The position numbers were made by a program, and so were the translations under genes. Below are positions 46,029 through 58,659 of a stretch of DNA of 64,000 bases, piece by piece (the stretch's first letter is position 1; every line of letters starts with the position of its first letter). The stretch is from Monocercomonoides exilis. Its lineage: Eukaryota; Preaxostyla; Oxymonadida; Polymastigidae. The stretch spans positions 2,031,501-2,095,500 of the forward strand of contig LSRY02000004.1 of assembly GCA_001643675.2 (NCBI GenBank), read 5' to 3'. The notes under the pieces were generated by a model, which was not told the DNA's origin, made no database searches, and saw nothing but the letters and a program-made list of their open reading frames with translations.

Positions 46029-47418
46029 TTCTTCCTCATTAGCGTCGCCATCTGTTGCCTCGCTAACTCCCACCACCTCCTCTCCTCTTTATTCTCTCCT
46101 CAACTCTGTCTCTTCCTTTTCTTCCTCTTCCTCTTCCTCCTCTTCCTCCTCCCCTTATGCAATCACTGGCAACTCTGCAGAGATTTCTGACAGAGATCCT
46201 TCGGTCTTGTCGGTTGAGTCCGAAGCCAGCCAGCTGGTTGCCTCGCTCTCCCTCAACAGACTCCTCTTATCTTTCCTCTTCCAACCTTGCCTCTTCCTCC
46301 CTCACGAAATGCCTCAGCCTGCTTCTGCTCCTAACCCTTCTTCTACTCCTAGCCCTGCCTCTTCATCTATCCCTGCCTCTTCCTCTGCTTCTGCTTCTGC
46401 TTCTGCTTCTTCTTCGTTGGCGGAACAGTCAACAACAACAGCATCAACAGCATCAGCTGGAATGACTCAGCCAGCATGCTATTCTCAGCCATTGAATGTC
46501 CTTCCATCTGCATCGACACTCCCTACACAGACAATACAGACAATGCAGTCAACGCAATCTCCTCATCAATCGACGATGCCTCTGTCTTCTTCTTCTAATA
46601 CTGCTCCTTCTAACAGTACTGCCACTTCTTCTGCATCCTCTTCTCCTTCCTCTTCTCCTTCCTCTTCTCCTGCTGTTGTTGCCTCTTCCGCCCCCTCCTT
46701 TTCAGAGAGCCAGTTCTCTCAATACAGCCAGCTTGCACAGCTGATACAGCTTTCTCGCCTGCTGCAGATATCACAGACACTGCAGATGAATCAGATGAAT
46801 CAATTACCTCAAATGAATCAGATGAATCAAATGAATCAGATGAATCAAATGAATCAACTACCTCAGATGAATCAGATGAATCAGATGATGCCAGTGCCTC
46901 AAGTGACTCAAGCACAGCAAGTGTCACAAATACCACAAATACCTCAGACTCCACAACCATCACAACCATCACAATTATTACAAATGCCACAGGCAATTCA
47001 ATCACAACAAGCAATGCTGCCACCTCCGATGATCAATCTGCAGCAGTATTTGCAGCCACTGCTGATGGCTCAGTCACTTCTTCCCTCTCAGACTGCCTCG
47101 TGTGCTCAATACACACAGCCTCCTCTGAATCCATTCGACCAGCTACAGGTTGATGCATATCCAGTTCCGCAGGCTCTTCCTTCTTCTCTTTCTTCTTCTC
47201 TTTCCAGTTCTCTCTTCCCTCAGACAGCATCTGTCACTCCTGCTCAGCTTCTGTCTATCTGCCAGCTTCTGCTCAATTCTCAGCCTCTTTTACCACCGCA
47301 GCAGGCCGATGCTCCGTTCTATTCAGCTGGCTCTATGCCTTCCAGTCAGATACAGACACAGACGCAGACACAGATGCAGCAGCAGACACAACAAGTGGAA
47401 CAACAGAGCCAGCTGTAG
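43380..47418 (+). CDS. Large Ser/Gln-rich protein with prion-like tail
   Basis: Exons 43380-43410, 43460-44313 and 44440-47418 join in phase to about 1,287 residues, beginning MQIPECNDSS. The first 340 residues look folded: KPVGFITFVDASSVETILSQ, FWQLSPNKKALFICSKDIN, NATIWVACWETTQS, then across intron 2 PIGRV-IAEKFVKQHQKGL and GIRCKFVVPSTLVKYDAPQ. I do not recognise the family. The remaining 950 residues are low-complexity: poly-Ser runs up to about 20, Ser/Pro/Ala stretches, LNQ-type repeats (QLNQLNQSSHLF) and QMNQMNQ repeats near 46790-46880, ending in Gln-rich QTQTQTQMQQQTQQ. The tail resembles assembly-prone domains of RNA-granule proteins (inference). Confidence 0.65.
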
Positions 47419-48195
47419 CACATGTCTTTGTGTCAGATGATGATGTGACGACAAAGCTTGTGCATATTTTTGTACATACTTATTATTATTATTATTATTA
47501 TTATTTTTTTTTTTTTTTTTTTTTTTTGATTGAAATCAGAATTTTTTTTTCACTTTTTTCTTTTAATTTTTCTTTTTTCTTTTTTTGTCTTAGGATTTTG
47601 ATTTTTTTAAGTGGAATTGGCAGCATGATGCTGTTTCCACATTTATCATGGTGTTGAGAGAGTGGTGATTTTTACCCCTTTAATTTTTTTGTCTTTCAAA
47701 AATATATTTGAAAGATGTTTAAGCTGAATTTTAATATATTTTATTTTCCTTTTTTATAGTTTTTATTTTCTTTAATGTTTAATCACAACAAATTGAATTT
47801 TCTTTTCGAATTTTTTAAAAAAGATGTGTTTTTCTTTAAAAAATTTTATATTGCATGATATTTGTATTTAATTTCCCTACCTCGTTTTATTTTATTTTAT
47901 TTTATTTTATTTCAGTTAGAGTTGTCCTTTCTTTTGATTCTGAGCTCCTGTTTTTTTGCTTTCTTCTATCCTTTCTTTTGTGTGAATATGTTGTTTTGTT
48001 TGCTTCAAAATATGTGGATATAACAAGTTTGGATCGACTTCGCTTAATTATTCATTTGAGAATGAGTTTGCATGTTTGGTTCAACTTTCGAAGTTATTTT
48101 TATTTCAATAGTGTTGTTTTTGGTTTTGTATTTAGAAATATTTACTGTGAAACATGTATTACTTTGAATTCTTTTTCTTTTTCTTTTTCTTTTTC

Positions 48196-48227
<32 letters not shown>

Positions 48228-48309
48228 ATTTTACAATTTTTAAAAGTGAATTGTTGCTTTGATGAAAAGAAGTCACATACGCACACACACACATTCACGT
48301 CATCACATG
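47419..48309. other. Convergent intergenic region
   Basis: T-rich 3' flanks of two converging genes, with a TTA run, a T homopolymer near 47506-47527 and a TTTTC repeat near 48170-48230. No gene. Confidence 0.5.
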
Positions 48310-51300
48310 CTATCTTGATATATCCGCATATATTTTTCTCACAAACCAACAGCTTATAATAACTCCAACAGAAGCTCCAGAAATCCCAAATATAACAGAC
48401 AAAGCAATTGATTTTGTTGTTAAAAGTAAAAACAGGCTGATCCCTTTCTTCCATGCAGAAATCACTGAAAAGAGAAGGTATGTCACAAATAAATACACAG
48501 CTGGCCAGAATGCTGTGTAGAACGCAACTGTCCACCATCTGTGGTTCTCTCTCTTCAGGCTGATCCATGTTGCCCATGTTGCAACTGCACCACACATCCC
48601 CAAAAAGAGCAGAAACTTTGCTGAAAATAGAAGCCAGAACATAAACGTGTGTATCAGAATACCTCCACTGAACAACGCTAATGCATCAGGCAGAATCGCC
48701 ACATAAGGAATGAGGGAGAGCAGAGAAACGACCATCCAGTTTGTGACCAGCAGCGACGGGGCAGCTGGCACCAGTCGCTCGAAGCGGTTGACATGCACTG
48801 GATACGGCTGGATGCGCAGAAAGGAGACGATTGAAGTGACAATTGGCGTGTGCAGCAGGCATTTCAGGCAGCAGGATTTCTTCTTGTCTGAAGGAGAAAG
48901 CAGTTCTGTGTGGAATCTCGACAGGTTATATGACGTGCTGCCAAGATAGCTGCTTTTGTCTCCCATGCCCCCAGCTGTGCCCAGCTCCACAAACCCTACT
49001 CCATCGTCTTCACCCTCGTCAGTTGCGAACGACTCAGATGAAGAAAATGGAGATGGTCCTGTGACTGAGCCCTCCCTTTGCCCTGGGTTCTGCAGAGAAG
49101 ATGAAGATGCTTCTGTGTTTGAAGGAGAGTATTTGGGTGAAGAAGCGCTGTTTATTCCAAAGGGATCAGGAGACAATGAGAAGAGTGTTGGGTCAGGTGC
49201 AAGGGGCTCCTCATCGTCGTCTGAGAGTGAGAAGGCTGGAGATGTCTGAGACACATCCTGAAATGTGAATGTGCGTGATCCATTTGCAGCCCCATTCGCA
49301 CTGTCTGTCTTCTCCTGGTTCATTCCGCTGAGCGATGCTGCCATTTTGCTGAGTGTCCCATCCTTTGCTGCAGTTGGCACCAGAAGCTGTGTCTGTGGCT
49401 GGATCTTTGCGCGCCTCTGGTCGCGTATTTTTTCGATGAGGTCTTTTTCTTCTTGCTTCATCTGCTCGTCCATCGCATTGCGCTCGCGGAGCTCCTTCCG
49501 CCCTTCGACGAGTGTGTTCAGCGTTTGGAATAGAAAGAAGACAACAGAAAAAAGGATCACCACAATAAAGTCCATGAAATGAAAATACACAGCAGAATCG
49601 AGAAGTGTGAAGAACACATTAGCTAGCAGCATCAGTGCCTGCACAGAGAAAGATGTGAGAAGAGTGAAAGGAAGAGAGGAAGACATGGCAGTCGTCCACG
49701 ATGCAGCTGTCAGAGACTTCGAGGCTCGTGATGGAGGGAAGGGTGGGGCAATAACAGCTGGCATCTGAAGAGAGGCAGAGGCTGATGAAGATGCAGATAA
49801 TGAAGAAGACTGCAAAGAGGATGAAGAAGAGAATGGAAAGAGTTTGGCCGTGTCATTTGCAAGAATGTCATCTTCGTCAACATCTTCATTGTCTTCTGTC
49901 TTTCCCTTCATCAGCCCCATTTGCACTGAAATTTTATCTGCTTTTCCTTCGGAAATTGCCTTTTCCAGTTCTTCTCTCTCGTTTGAATTGTCTTCTTCTT
50001 CCGCTGCCATGGCATCAAAAGTCACTTTGAGCCTTTGATTGTGCTCTGCAATCATCCGCTCTATCGTATCCACCTTCTGTCCCGCATACATCTTCTGCAG
50101 GAAGCGAGAGCGGAACACCGAATTTCGCCACATCACCCACAACAGTGCAATCGCATAGATAACAGCAAACACCCACCATGAGGCAGGAGCTCTCCCGTTT
50201 CCTCCGTCGCTCTTGCTCGTAACTCCAAACAGAAGCCCCACAAACGCTACTCCAAAGAAGCTGAAGATAGCGCACACAACAAGCCGTCCACAGGCAACAG
50301 ACGAAGCAAACAAAAGCCCATGTGGCGGAGGACGGAATGCATCAAATACCAGAAGCCTCCATCCGCCCACCACAAAGCCTGAAGAGGCATTTGATGATGA
50401 GGATGGGGAGGAGATCAGCCTTCTGATAAGAGAAATAAATATTATTGTTGCGACAATGAGAAATGTCAGGCCAATGATGAGGAATGTAATGGAGAATGGA
50501 AAGAGCAAATATTCTTTGTGAGGTTGTGATGTGATGGGCAGCTGATACGAAGGACTTCTACGAAGAAATGGAATCCACCGATGCGACCAGCGAAGACTTC
50601 CTTGTGATTCAGTCCAATGAACCCTATAAGTGATCGCCATCCACTTCTCCGTATCATCGTTTTTTGCATTAGAATTTTTTGTGTTAGATTTTTTTAGTTC
50701 TTTGGTTGTTCGCACAACAATAGTCTTTAAAGCGGTTTTCTCTTCCTCTGAAAGAGAAAACATTTCTCTGGCCTTGAATCCATCAAATACAGATTTGTTA
50801 TTGTTACAAAATTCGAACCAGTCATATGATTTAGGCTCCACTTGGAAATCCAAAATTTGAAATTTGTTACTATTTAATTTAGATTTTGTAAATGTGATGT
50901 TGAATTCAAAATGGTTGTAAATTTCTGCAGTATATGATAATGCATCATGTGTAGTTATTAATCCAAGAGGTATTCCAACTCGAGGCTTTGAGCCCGAGAG
51001 AGACGATGGTATTTGATCGATTTCAAAATCCATATATGATTCTTGTTTGATTGATTCGATTATGTTATCGATGCTATCTATTCCAAGTCTTATTGGTACG
51101 TATTGAGAGATATGATAATTTTCAGTTGAACTTATCGGAAAATCAGCAAAAAGAAAAGATTGTCTTAAAACAGTCCAAGGAGGTGTTTCTCCATGCAATG
51201 TTGTGGATGTCATTGATTTTATATATTTCAAAGCATACGAATTTCCTTTAGCAGCTGATTCTGTTTTCAAGCTTTGGAAGCAAGGGATTGAACTTGAAAA

Positions 51301-51423
51301 ATTGTAAGCTTCAGAAACACTTATCTTACAAGATTTTCAAAAGTTAAAGAAAAACAAACTTCTTGGAATAATGCCAAAAAAATAAGAAGACATAAATGGT
51401 ATTAAAGCAAAAATCAGTATCAT
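48310..51423 (-). CDS. TM9SF nonaspanin (EMP70 family)
   Basis: Endosome/Golgi nine-span protein. I place the start at 51423, where a 32-base exon encodes the signal-peptide start MILIFALIPFI; intron 51320-51391 joins it in phase to VSEAYNFSSS. Total about 1,013 residues against the usual 590-660. The luminal domain is followed by the first membrane span (FSITFLIIGLTFLIVATIIF) and the family hallmark GWRLLVFDAFRPP, equivalent to GWKLVHGDVFRPP. The C-terminal spans include NHRWWTVAFYTAFWPAVYLF and end SCWFVRKIYADISR, close to the family's YWFVRKIY end. The extra length is a charged, Ser-rich insert at about 50040-48880 that contains one or two hydrophobic segments. A single exon apart from the signal exon. 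Confidence 0.85.
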
Positions 51424-51678
51424 GTTTTGAGTCAAAAATAAAAGGAAAAAAAATTGAGCAAATAATATAATTAAATATGGGCGAAAATCCAATTTTAGCC
51501 ACAAATATTTGTTTAACATATGTGAGATTTTATTAATAATGCAATAAAATGAAAAGATGCTTATTGCGATGTGATTTACACGATATTTCATAAAATTAAG
51601 TTTTTCTTGAAAAAAAGTAAGTTATACACTCTCTCAGAATTTTTTCAGAGGTCAAATATTAATAAAGTCATGATGCTG

Positions 51679-51930
51679 TTAATGATCAAAGCTGTACACA
51701 TAAATGTCCCACTCTTGGATGACTCTCTTTTCTTCTCTTGAAAAAGATGAACAACAAATGTTTAAGTGTGATAAAAACACAGAATGACGCAATATTCTTG
51801 TGTTATATTTTTTCATCTCATCTTTTAATCTTTTGTAATATTTTCGAATAACTTTTGCTCTATTGAGCATTGACTTTTCAATAGCAGTGTTGTCAAAAGA
51901 AATTAATAAAATCAACTTTTTGTTCAACAA
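51679..51930 (-). CDS. Small hypothetical ORF
   Basis: An 83-codon ORF with a basic helical stretch (KVIRKYYKRLKDEMKKYN). It lies between TM9SF and the BSD gene with no visible splice partners. Could be an exon relic or chance. Confidence 0.25.
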   Translation of the reverse strand: MLNKKLILLISFDNTAIEKSMLNRAKVIRKYYKRLKDEMKKYNTRILRHSVFLSHLNICCSSFSREEKRVIQEWDIYVYSFDH

Positions 51931-52058
51931 AAAATGTTACACTCGCCATAAATAAAGATGAAATGTCAATAAAAGATCAAAAGTGAAATGAAGAAATTTA
52001 CACATGATATCAAACAACTATTGAAAAATTAAAAATTTAAAAATAAAATAAAATATTT

Positions 52059-53267
52059 TTATTCAGATAATCCAAGTGCTGCCATCATTTGCTGTTCCAA
52101 TTCATCCACATCAACGTCTTCGGTTCCACTAAGCGTTTCTTCTGCAGCTTCTGTGTGTTGTGCTGCAGTCTCAGAAGTTGCATCATGTGTTTCAGAAGAT
52201 GATGATTGAGATGATTGTTCGAGTGTATTCATAGGTGAATTGCTTGAAGAAGAAGAAGGTGCAAAAGTTGAAGAAGAAGAAGAAATTTTATCTTCATGTT
52301 TTTCTTCATCAGAAGCAGTTGCATCATTTTCGCCTGTTGTTATTATATCGAGAGCAGCAAGTTCAGCAGCAAGCTCATCTTCAATAGACCTATCAGCAGA
52401 ATTGCTTTCGTGATCTCCCATTGTTTCTGAGTAAGAATCAGTTGAAGATGATGTGTTTTCTGAATTGTGTGGTGAAGATGATGAAGATTCAAGCGGTGAT
52501 TGCTGAGATAAAGAAGAAATTTTTTCTCCAAAATCAGTTTCTTCTTCGTTTGATTGGTATGAAGAAATAGTTGCAGATGAAGATGGAAGAGAATAAGGCT
52601 TAGATGCAGTAGGTGCTGCTATAACGGGTGAGAAAGTTTTAGATTCCTCATTTTTTCCTGCTGCGTCTGACTTTTCATTTTTTAATGGAGGTGGGTGAAG
52701 AAGTTGCCTTTTCTTTTTTTTCAAATCTCGATTGCGCTTTTCTGCTTGAATAATTAGAAGATATAATCTTGCAAAATAATTTCTCCAAAATAAATCTTCG
52801 GTAATACTATGTTTTATTTAGATAATTAAATTTGTACTTTTTATCGAAAAATTGCATACAATTCAGGAACGAGAAAATAACGCATGGGGTTTAGGTTTGG
52901 ATCAACGTTTAAAAGTTTCGCAATAAATGAGTATGATTCATCCATACGAACCTGAAAATCAGCAGGCATCCCTTCAGGAGGCTTTAAAAAAAATGAATGA
53001 ACCTTTTTACAGTTAAATGTTAAAATATTTGCATGATTTGATAAAATAACGAACATCTCATACTCGTGACAAATTAAGTGCTTCAGTCTTCAAATTATTT
53101 TTTACGACTTCTTCCAAGTCATCGCGTTCCCAAGGTAATATGACATCTTCAGCTTGAAATTCGGCTGGTGAAGTTATATCTTCAATCAGTTTTGCAATGG
53201 TTTCTTTTCCTTTTTGGGCCTTTTCTTTAACCTGATTGAAAAGGCCCTTTACGCGTTCTGAGAACAT
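52059..53267 (-). CDS. BSD-domain protein
   Basis: Exons 53267-53064, 52981-52860 and 52806-52059 join in phase to 357 residues. The N-terminus MFSERVKGLFNQVKEKAQKG is amphipathic, followed by PAEFQAEDVILPWERDD. The BSD core runs through LLNVDPNLNPMRYFLVPEF to ITEDLFWRNYFARLYLL, with the conserved FW pair. The tail after HPPPLKNEK is Ser/Glu-rich and ends in an acidic DVDELEQQMMAALGLSE. The plan matches BSDC1/synapse-associated-like proteins, linked in other eukaryotes to membrane traffic; function here is inferred from the domain only. Divergent from the cyclin gene 101 bp away. Confidence 0.75.
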
Positions 53268-53368
53268 TTAGAAATTTTTGAAATTATATTAGGGTCAGTT
53301 TGATCTAAACCTTTAGTGTGTATCTGTGTTTTGCAAATCTTTAAATCACATTTTTTAAACAAATACAC

Positions 53369-54106
53369 ATGGTCGGCCGAACAAAATCAATTTTACAAAC
53401 AATTCCATTAAATCTAGATTCGCCATTTACCGAAAATGCTTTAAAAAGTCCTGAAGACAGTTATCAACAAAAACAAGAAACTTCTTTGAAATCAATTACT
53501 TCTGTTAAATTGTCGGTGAATTCTATTGAAAATCAATCACAAAAAATAGATGATTCGTTCAATGATATTCCATTTGAACGGGCAACTGATTCTTGTGTGA
53601 TAATTTGCGCAAACACTGCTGTTGGTTTGGTTTCACCATTTGTGGTTTCAGCTGAAGGAAAAACTTCAAACGACGAATTGCAATGTCAAAATAAAGACAT
53701 TGTGACTCAATCTTCAAAAGATTTGTTTTCCAAAATTTTACACTTTTTCAATTATACACGTTCAATAAATGCAACAACATCATCTGAATTAATCATTGCA
53801 ATGGCATTGCTTCATAGAATTGTTCGAGTAGAAAAGAAAAGAGTTGTAGAAGGACATACATCAATCATTAGTCACAAAACATTGGGAACCATTTTGCTGT
53901 GTTCAATTATACTTTCACAAAAATTGTTGAGAGATAAGCCATTTAAAAATAGCTGGTGGAGTAGACATTGTAAAGTACCAATATCCATAATTAATGATTC
54001 TGAAGAAATGTTTTTAAAACTGCTTGATTACCGTTTGCATGTATCAGACGAAGATTTTGCGTTGATTTACGGCTCTTTTATTGAAAGAGCATCTAAATGT
54101 AGTTGA
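53369..54106 (+). CDS. Cyclin, PHO80/P-U type
   Basis: Intronless, 245 residues. After about 110 residues of low-complexity N-terminus, the cyclin box reads SSELIIAMALLHRIVRVEKK, LGTILLCSIILSQKLLRDKP, NSWWSRHCKVPIS and EEMFLKLLDYRLHVSDEDF. This matches the small cyclins that partner Pho85/CDK5-like kinases (PHO80, plant P-type cyclins), which control nutrient or cell-cycle responses. No destruction box seen in the N-terminus. Confidence 0.85.
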   Translation: MVGRTKSILQTIPLNLDSPFTENALKSPEDSYQQKQETSLKSITSVKLSVNSIENQSQKIDDSFNDIPFERATDSCVIICANTAVGLVSPFVVSAEGKTSNDELQCQNKDIVTQSSKDLFSKILHFFNYTRSINATTSSELIIAMALLHRIVRVEKKRVVEGHTSIISHKTLGTILLCSIILSQKLLRDKPFKNSWWSRHCKVPISIINDSEEMFLKLLDYRLHVSDEDFALIYGSFIERASKCS

Positions 54107-54606
54107 AACTTCTTTATTGTTTTAATGAAATTAGCATGATGCCTTGTGGTAAATTTGATCCTAAGACTTTTAAAGATGTGTCTTTTTCGAATACATTTTA
54201 CAGACCGTATATGTGCCTTTTTCAAAATAATAAATTTTTGGAATATATTTTTGAAATAAAATTCCCTATTGAGTTATTTGAGATAGTTATGTTGTACTTT
54301 TTTTCATTATTTTTATTGATCAATTCAAAAAACAAATTTTTCTTCAATTGTCTTCCTTTTTAAACATTGAATGATTTTTGATTGGCAAAAACCATTTTTT
54401 TTTCAATTTATTTTTCTAATTTTCAGCAGAAGAAAATATTTTGAAAAGTTACCAAGGTGTGAACATTGCGCGTTTTAAAAAAGAAAGAAAGAAAAAGAGA
54501 TGGAGAAAGAAAATAACTTCAAAAAAGAAACTTTTCAAAAAACGACAATTTGTTTATAGTCTTCTGCACAAATGTACAAATTATTATCAAAATACAAAAT
54601 TTTTTA

Positions 54607-54646
<40 letters not shown>

Positions 54647-56791
54647 TTTGTTTGTTTGTTTGAATAAATCTTTTTTTATTTGTGTGTTTGATTTTTTCAA
54701 TAAAAATTATGATTTCTTCTCATTTGTCTTTTCATTTCATTTTATTTATGTGAAAAAGGGATGATATTTCGATTTTTTTGCAATTAATCAATTTTCTTTT
54801 ATTGAATGGTTTGATCTGCTAAATCAAAAAATGTTTTAAAAAATGAGAACAGTGTCTTTGATCTTTTGAAAAATAAGAGAGTTTTTTTTATTAATCATTT
54901 TTATTTATTTTTTTTTCGGGATGTTGTTAAAAAAAATGATTTTCGTTTTTTTACAACAAAGAATTCATTCAAATATTCGAAAGAGTATCTCAATTTTCAA
55001 AAACAAATGTTTGGGATGAATTTTTGATCAGGTTTTCTGCTTTTCTTGAAATCACTTTTTAAGAGTTCAATTTGTGCGTTTATTTTTGACAAAAAATATT
55101 TTTGTGTGAAAAATTTCTTTTCTGTAATCTGTTTGAAATGTTTGAAAATGAAAAATGAATAGAGACAATGCAAACGTAAGACGTCTTCGAATTTCTTTTT
55201 TGTGAAACATTTTCCTTTGGTTCAATTGCAAATATATAAGACATTTTGGGTAAAATATGAGATTTCAAACTTTTTCATTGAAAAATTATGCACTTTTGAT
55301 TAACTATTTGTGATCAAAAAATTTATTGAAAATGAGAACAACTTTTGAATTACGTGTGAGTTCACAAAACGTTTTGTTATTATATCAATGATGTTTGTTT
55401 TCAGATATGAAAATCAAAATAATTATGAAATCTGGTTAAGTTTAATAATGTTTTAAGGGAAACAATTTTTTCATGCTTTGTGCATTAAAAGCTTGAAAGT
55501 CCATATTTTACTCCATTTCATATAAAATTTCCATTTGTAATCAAAGACCTTTTAAAAACCAAAGCACAGATAACAGAAATGATTCCAAAAATAATCACAC
55601 ATTTGTTGAACATGGATGCAATAATTGTTCATATTTCCAAAAAGATATTTCATCTTTTAATAACAATGAAAAGCTTATTTTGTGTTTTGTTAACAACGCT
55701 AAAACTTGAAAACCATTCACTCAAGATTTTCTTCCTTCTTTATGGAAAAACAAAATACTTTCCTAAGAAATAGAAAAGTTGATCAAAAATTCAAATTTTA
55801 TAAAAATGTTTCAAAGTGTTGAAAATCATTTTTTCATTTGGGGGAAAATTCGACCTTTCAAGGTTTTTTTGCACAAGGTATTGAAAAATTGCTTCACTCA
55901 TAACAATATTTCACTTTCTCAGATTTCAATATAAATTAGATTTTCATATCCGTATACAGGCATCGTTGAAATCAAAGCATAAAGTATTGTGACATTTCAC
56001 GAATGTCAAAAAATTGACCCATTTTTATTGTGTTTTAAATAATAAAAAGTCAATGAAAAGTGAAAAATTTTTCAATGAAAAAACTTGAAGCAAAATATTT
56101 TTCCACATTTAGCTTTATCAATAATTTTAAAAAGTTAAAAAAAAATATTAGCAATGAATAATTATATAATTTTGTTTGCTACAAAAAAACAAAACTACAA
56201 AGATACTAAAATGGAAAAGAAAATGCTTAATAAAGTAAAAACTTTGCTAAAAAAAAGAAAAAAAAATTACAATTGAATAAAATGAAAAATTTAAAATTTC
56301 TTTCATCATAAAGAATAATAATAATAATAATATAAGAAATTCAAATAGTTACATAAAAATATGAAGAAAAACAAGCAATGAGGAAATATAAACGTTATGA
56401 AATGAGAAATGTATTGTATTTGCATTCAGAAAATTACAAAACAGAGAAACAAAATTTATGTTCAACTTGTTTTCTGATAAAAATTTCTTTTAAAGATTGA
56501 TCTTCCTCTTCTCAAATAGTCAAATGCATACAGTTAGAAAAACGTAGTTGCCAATTAAAGAAACACAAATCGTGTCAAAAAATTAAAAAAAAAATAATCA
56601 ACTAAGGAAACTATGAAACATAAAGCACAAAACTCATCAACACCAAAGTTAATTCATAAAGTCATGATTACACGAAAACATTTATTTCAATTGTTATTGA
56701 AATAACTGTTTCCTTTTTACGTTTTGTTTCAACCCTGCAATCGAATAGATATCATACAAATTTAAAAAACAGCATTCAAATGATTTAATGC
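54107..56791. other. 2.7-kb AT-rich intergenic DNA
   Basis: No gene recognised. A 37-T run lies at about 54609-54645 followed by GTTT repeats. The remaining short ORFs lack coding character. Confidence 0.5.
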
Positions 56792-58453
56792 TCATCTTTT
56801 ATATTTATTTATCTTCTTCTTCTTCTTCTTTTTCTTGACTGAATTGTATTCAAGTGGATTTTCTCCTGGGCTCATCCACTCGAACTCCATCATGCTATTG
56901 CGCATCAGGCCATTCTGCATCTGATATGCTTGAGATGAAAAAGAAGGAGAAGGATACATTGGCGTTGAAGTGACAATCAAAGAAGACGGGTTCACATCTA
57001 ATCCATCTCTGTCATCAATGCAGACAGCTACGACAGGCTCGTTGCATTCGAGAAACGTGAATTCACGCTCAGCTGCGACTGCTTCGTTAAAATCTTCGTC
57101 TGAAGAAGCATTCTGTCCAGAAGAGGAGGAGGAAGAAGAAGACTGTAAATTGTTGCTTGCCAATGAGGAGTCAGGAGGGTTATTTAATTCTTCCCTTTTT
57201 GAGTTTGTAGAAGAAGAAGAAGAAGAAGAGGAAGGGGGAAGCAAGGAAGTAATATCTTGGTCTTCTATTCTCAGTGAATCATCAATTCTCAGCTTATTGC
57301 TAATCACACGGAATGTCTGAAGCATTGCCTCATTCACATTGTATTCCATTTCTACTCCTTCAATATCATCTTCATTTCCTAAAAGTGCTACCGCTTCCTG
57401 CTTTCTTTGCTTTTCCTTTTGCTGTGCTTTGAATCGAGTCTGATATTCCAGTTAAAAAAACAACAGAAAAAAAACAAATTTAATTGAAAAACATAACAGT
57501 AATATATGTTCGCTTTCACACTTCTTCTTCTTTCTTTTTTTCTTTATTCATTTTGTCACGCATTCGACTTGCTCTTCGTCTTCTTATCTCTTCTTCTTTC
57601 AGTGTTCTCCTTTTTTTCATGTTCCAAGAAACACAGGCTACAGTACATGCAATGATCATAATAATTAAAAGAACCAGAACCACAAGGAATATTGAAAAGA
57701 TAATTGTTGGAACTCCAGGTCTTGGCAAAACATCAGTTAAGCCTCCAAGAGTGTGATGATTAACTGGAGCTTTTGAAAAAGAAAATACAGATAAGATATT
57801 GACCAACAATAATGCAAATTCAAAAAGGCAATGAACAGCAAACCTTTTTTATTTATCTCTAAATCTTCTGCCTGGTTGCTAATGGTTTGATATAATTTTT
57901 TCCCTTTATTCAAGGTACACAAATGCATATCATGCGTCTCTTTCAATAATAATAATAGACTTTCAAACGAATGAGTTGCATCACAAATATTAAAGAATTC
58001 ATCATCCTTCGACAAAATTTGAGAAGTAGAGAGCAATCCACAAATCCAAGATAAAAGTTCCTTTTTAAAAAGTTTTGATTCAATTTTCGAGAAATCAAAA
58101 GCAAAAATATCTAAGCGGGAATTTTTATTAAAATTCACATTTTCAATACAGTCGCTAATTTGTGGCTGTATCTCAGAAAAATTGATAATATCCGTTTTGT
58201 TTAACAACTCAAATAAACCACAATCAAGTTCAAAATTTGTATTGTAGGATTCAAAAATACATTTTTGCACTTGATTTAAACACAAAGCATTGGGCTTGCT
58301 CGTCACTTTATTTGATAAAGCGTAAATGAACTCCACAAAATTTTTTGATGAATTCAGAGGTAAGGAAGAGTTCGAAGTATCATTATTTTGTTGTGATGAT
58401 ACAACTATATTATATATCAAGATTATGAGCAACACATTCAAACTGACTGCCAT
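56792..58453 (-). CDS. Single-pass membrane protein with signal peptide
   Basis: Exons 58453-57844, 57769-57522 and 57439-56792 join in phase to 501 residues. A signal peptide (MAVSLNVLLIILIYNIVVSS) is followed by an ectodomain of about 190 residues with spaced cysteines (ALCLNQVQKCIF, ELDCGLFELL, SWICGLLS, FFNICDATHS). One membrane span, IIFSIFLVVLVLLIIMIIAC, precedes a basic cytosolic stretch (KKRRTLKEEEIRRRR). The tail has NEAMLQTFRVISNKLRIDD, poly-Ser runs and a final Lys-rich KKKKKKKKINKYKR, a possible ER-retrieval or polybasic membrane signal. An in-frame upstream Met at 58585 exists, but the signal peptide favours 58453. Family not recognised. Confidence 0.7.
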
Positions 58454-58659
58454 TTTTGAGAAAATGGAGAGAAACACAAAACTACTTATGTCCCCATATT
58501 TATTAAAAAATAATATCAGAATATTGTCTTTTAATTGTTTTCTTTTATCCAACCAATTATTATTCACGTAATTGAATGTTAACAAAATTAACCATAATAA
58601 ATATTACAGATTTTCTTTGCGAATTACTTTCATAAAAATAAAATTATAGAGAAATACAA

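Noticed and set aside
54441-54764. Basic plus-strand ORF after the cyclin gene
   Set aside because: AT-rich Lys/Phe composition and a poly-T run; looks like chance reading of low-complexity DNA.
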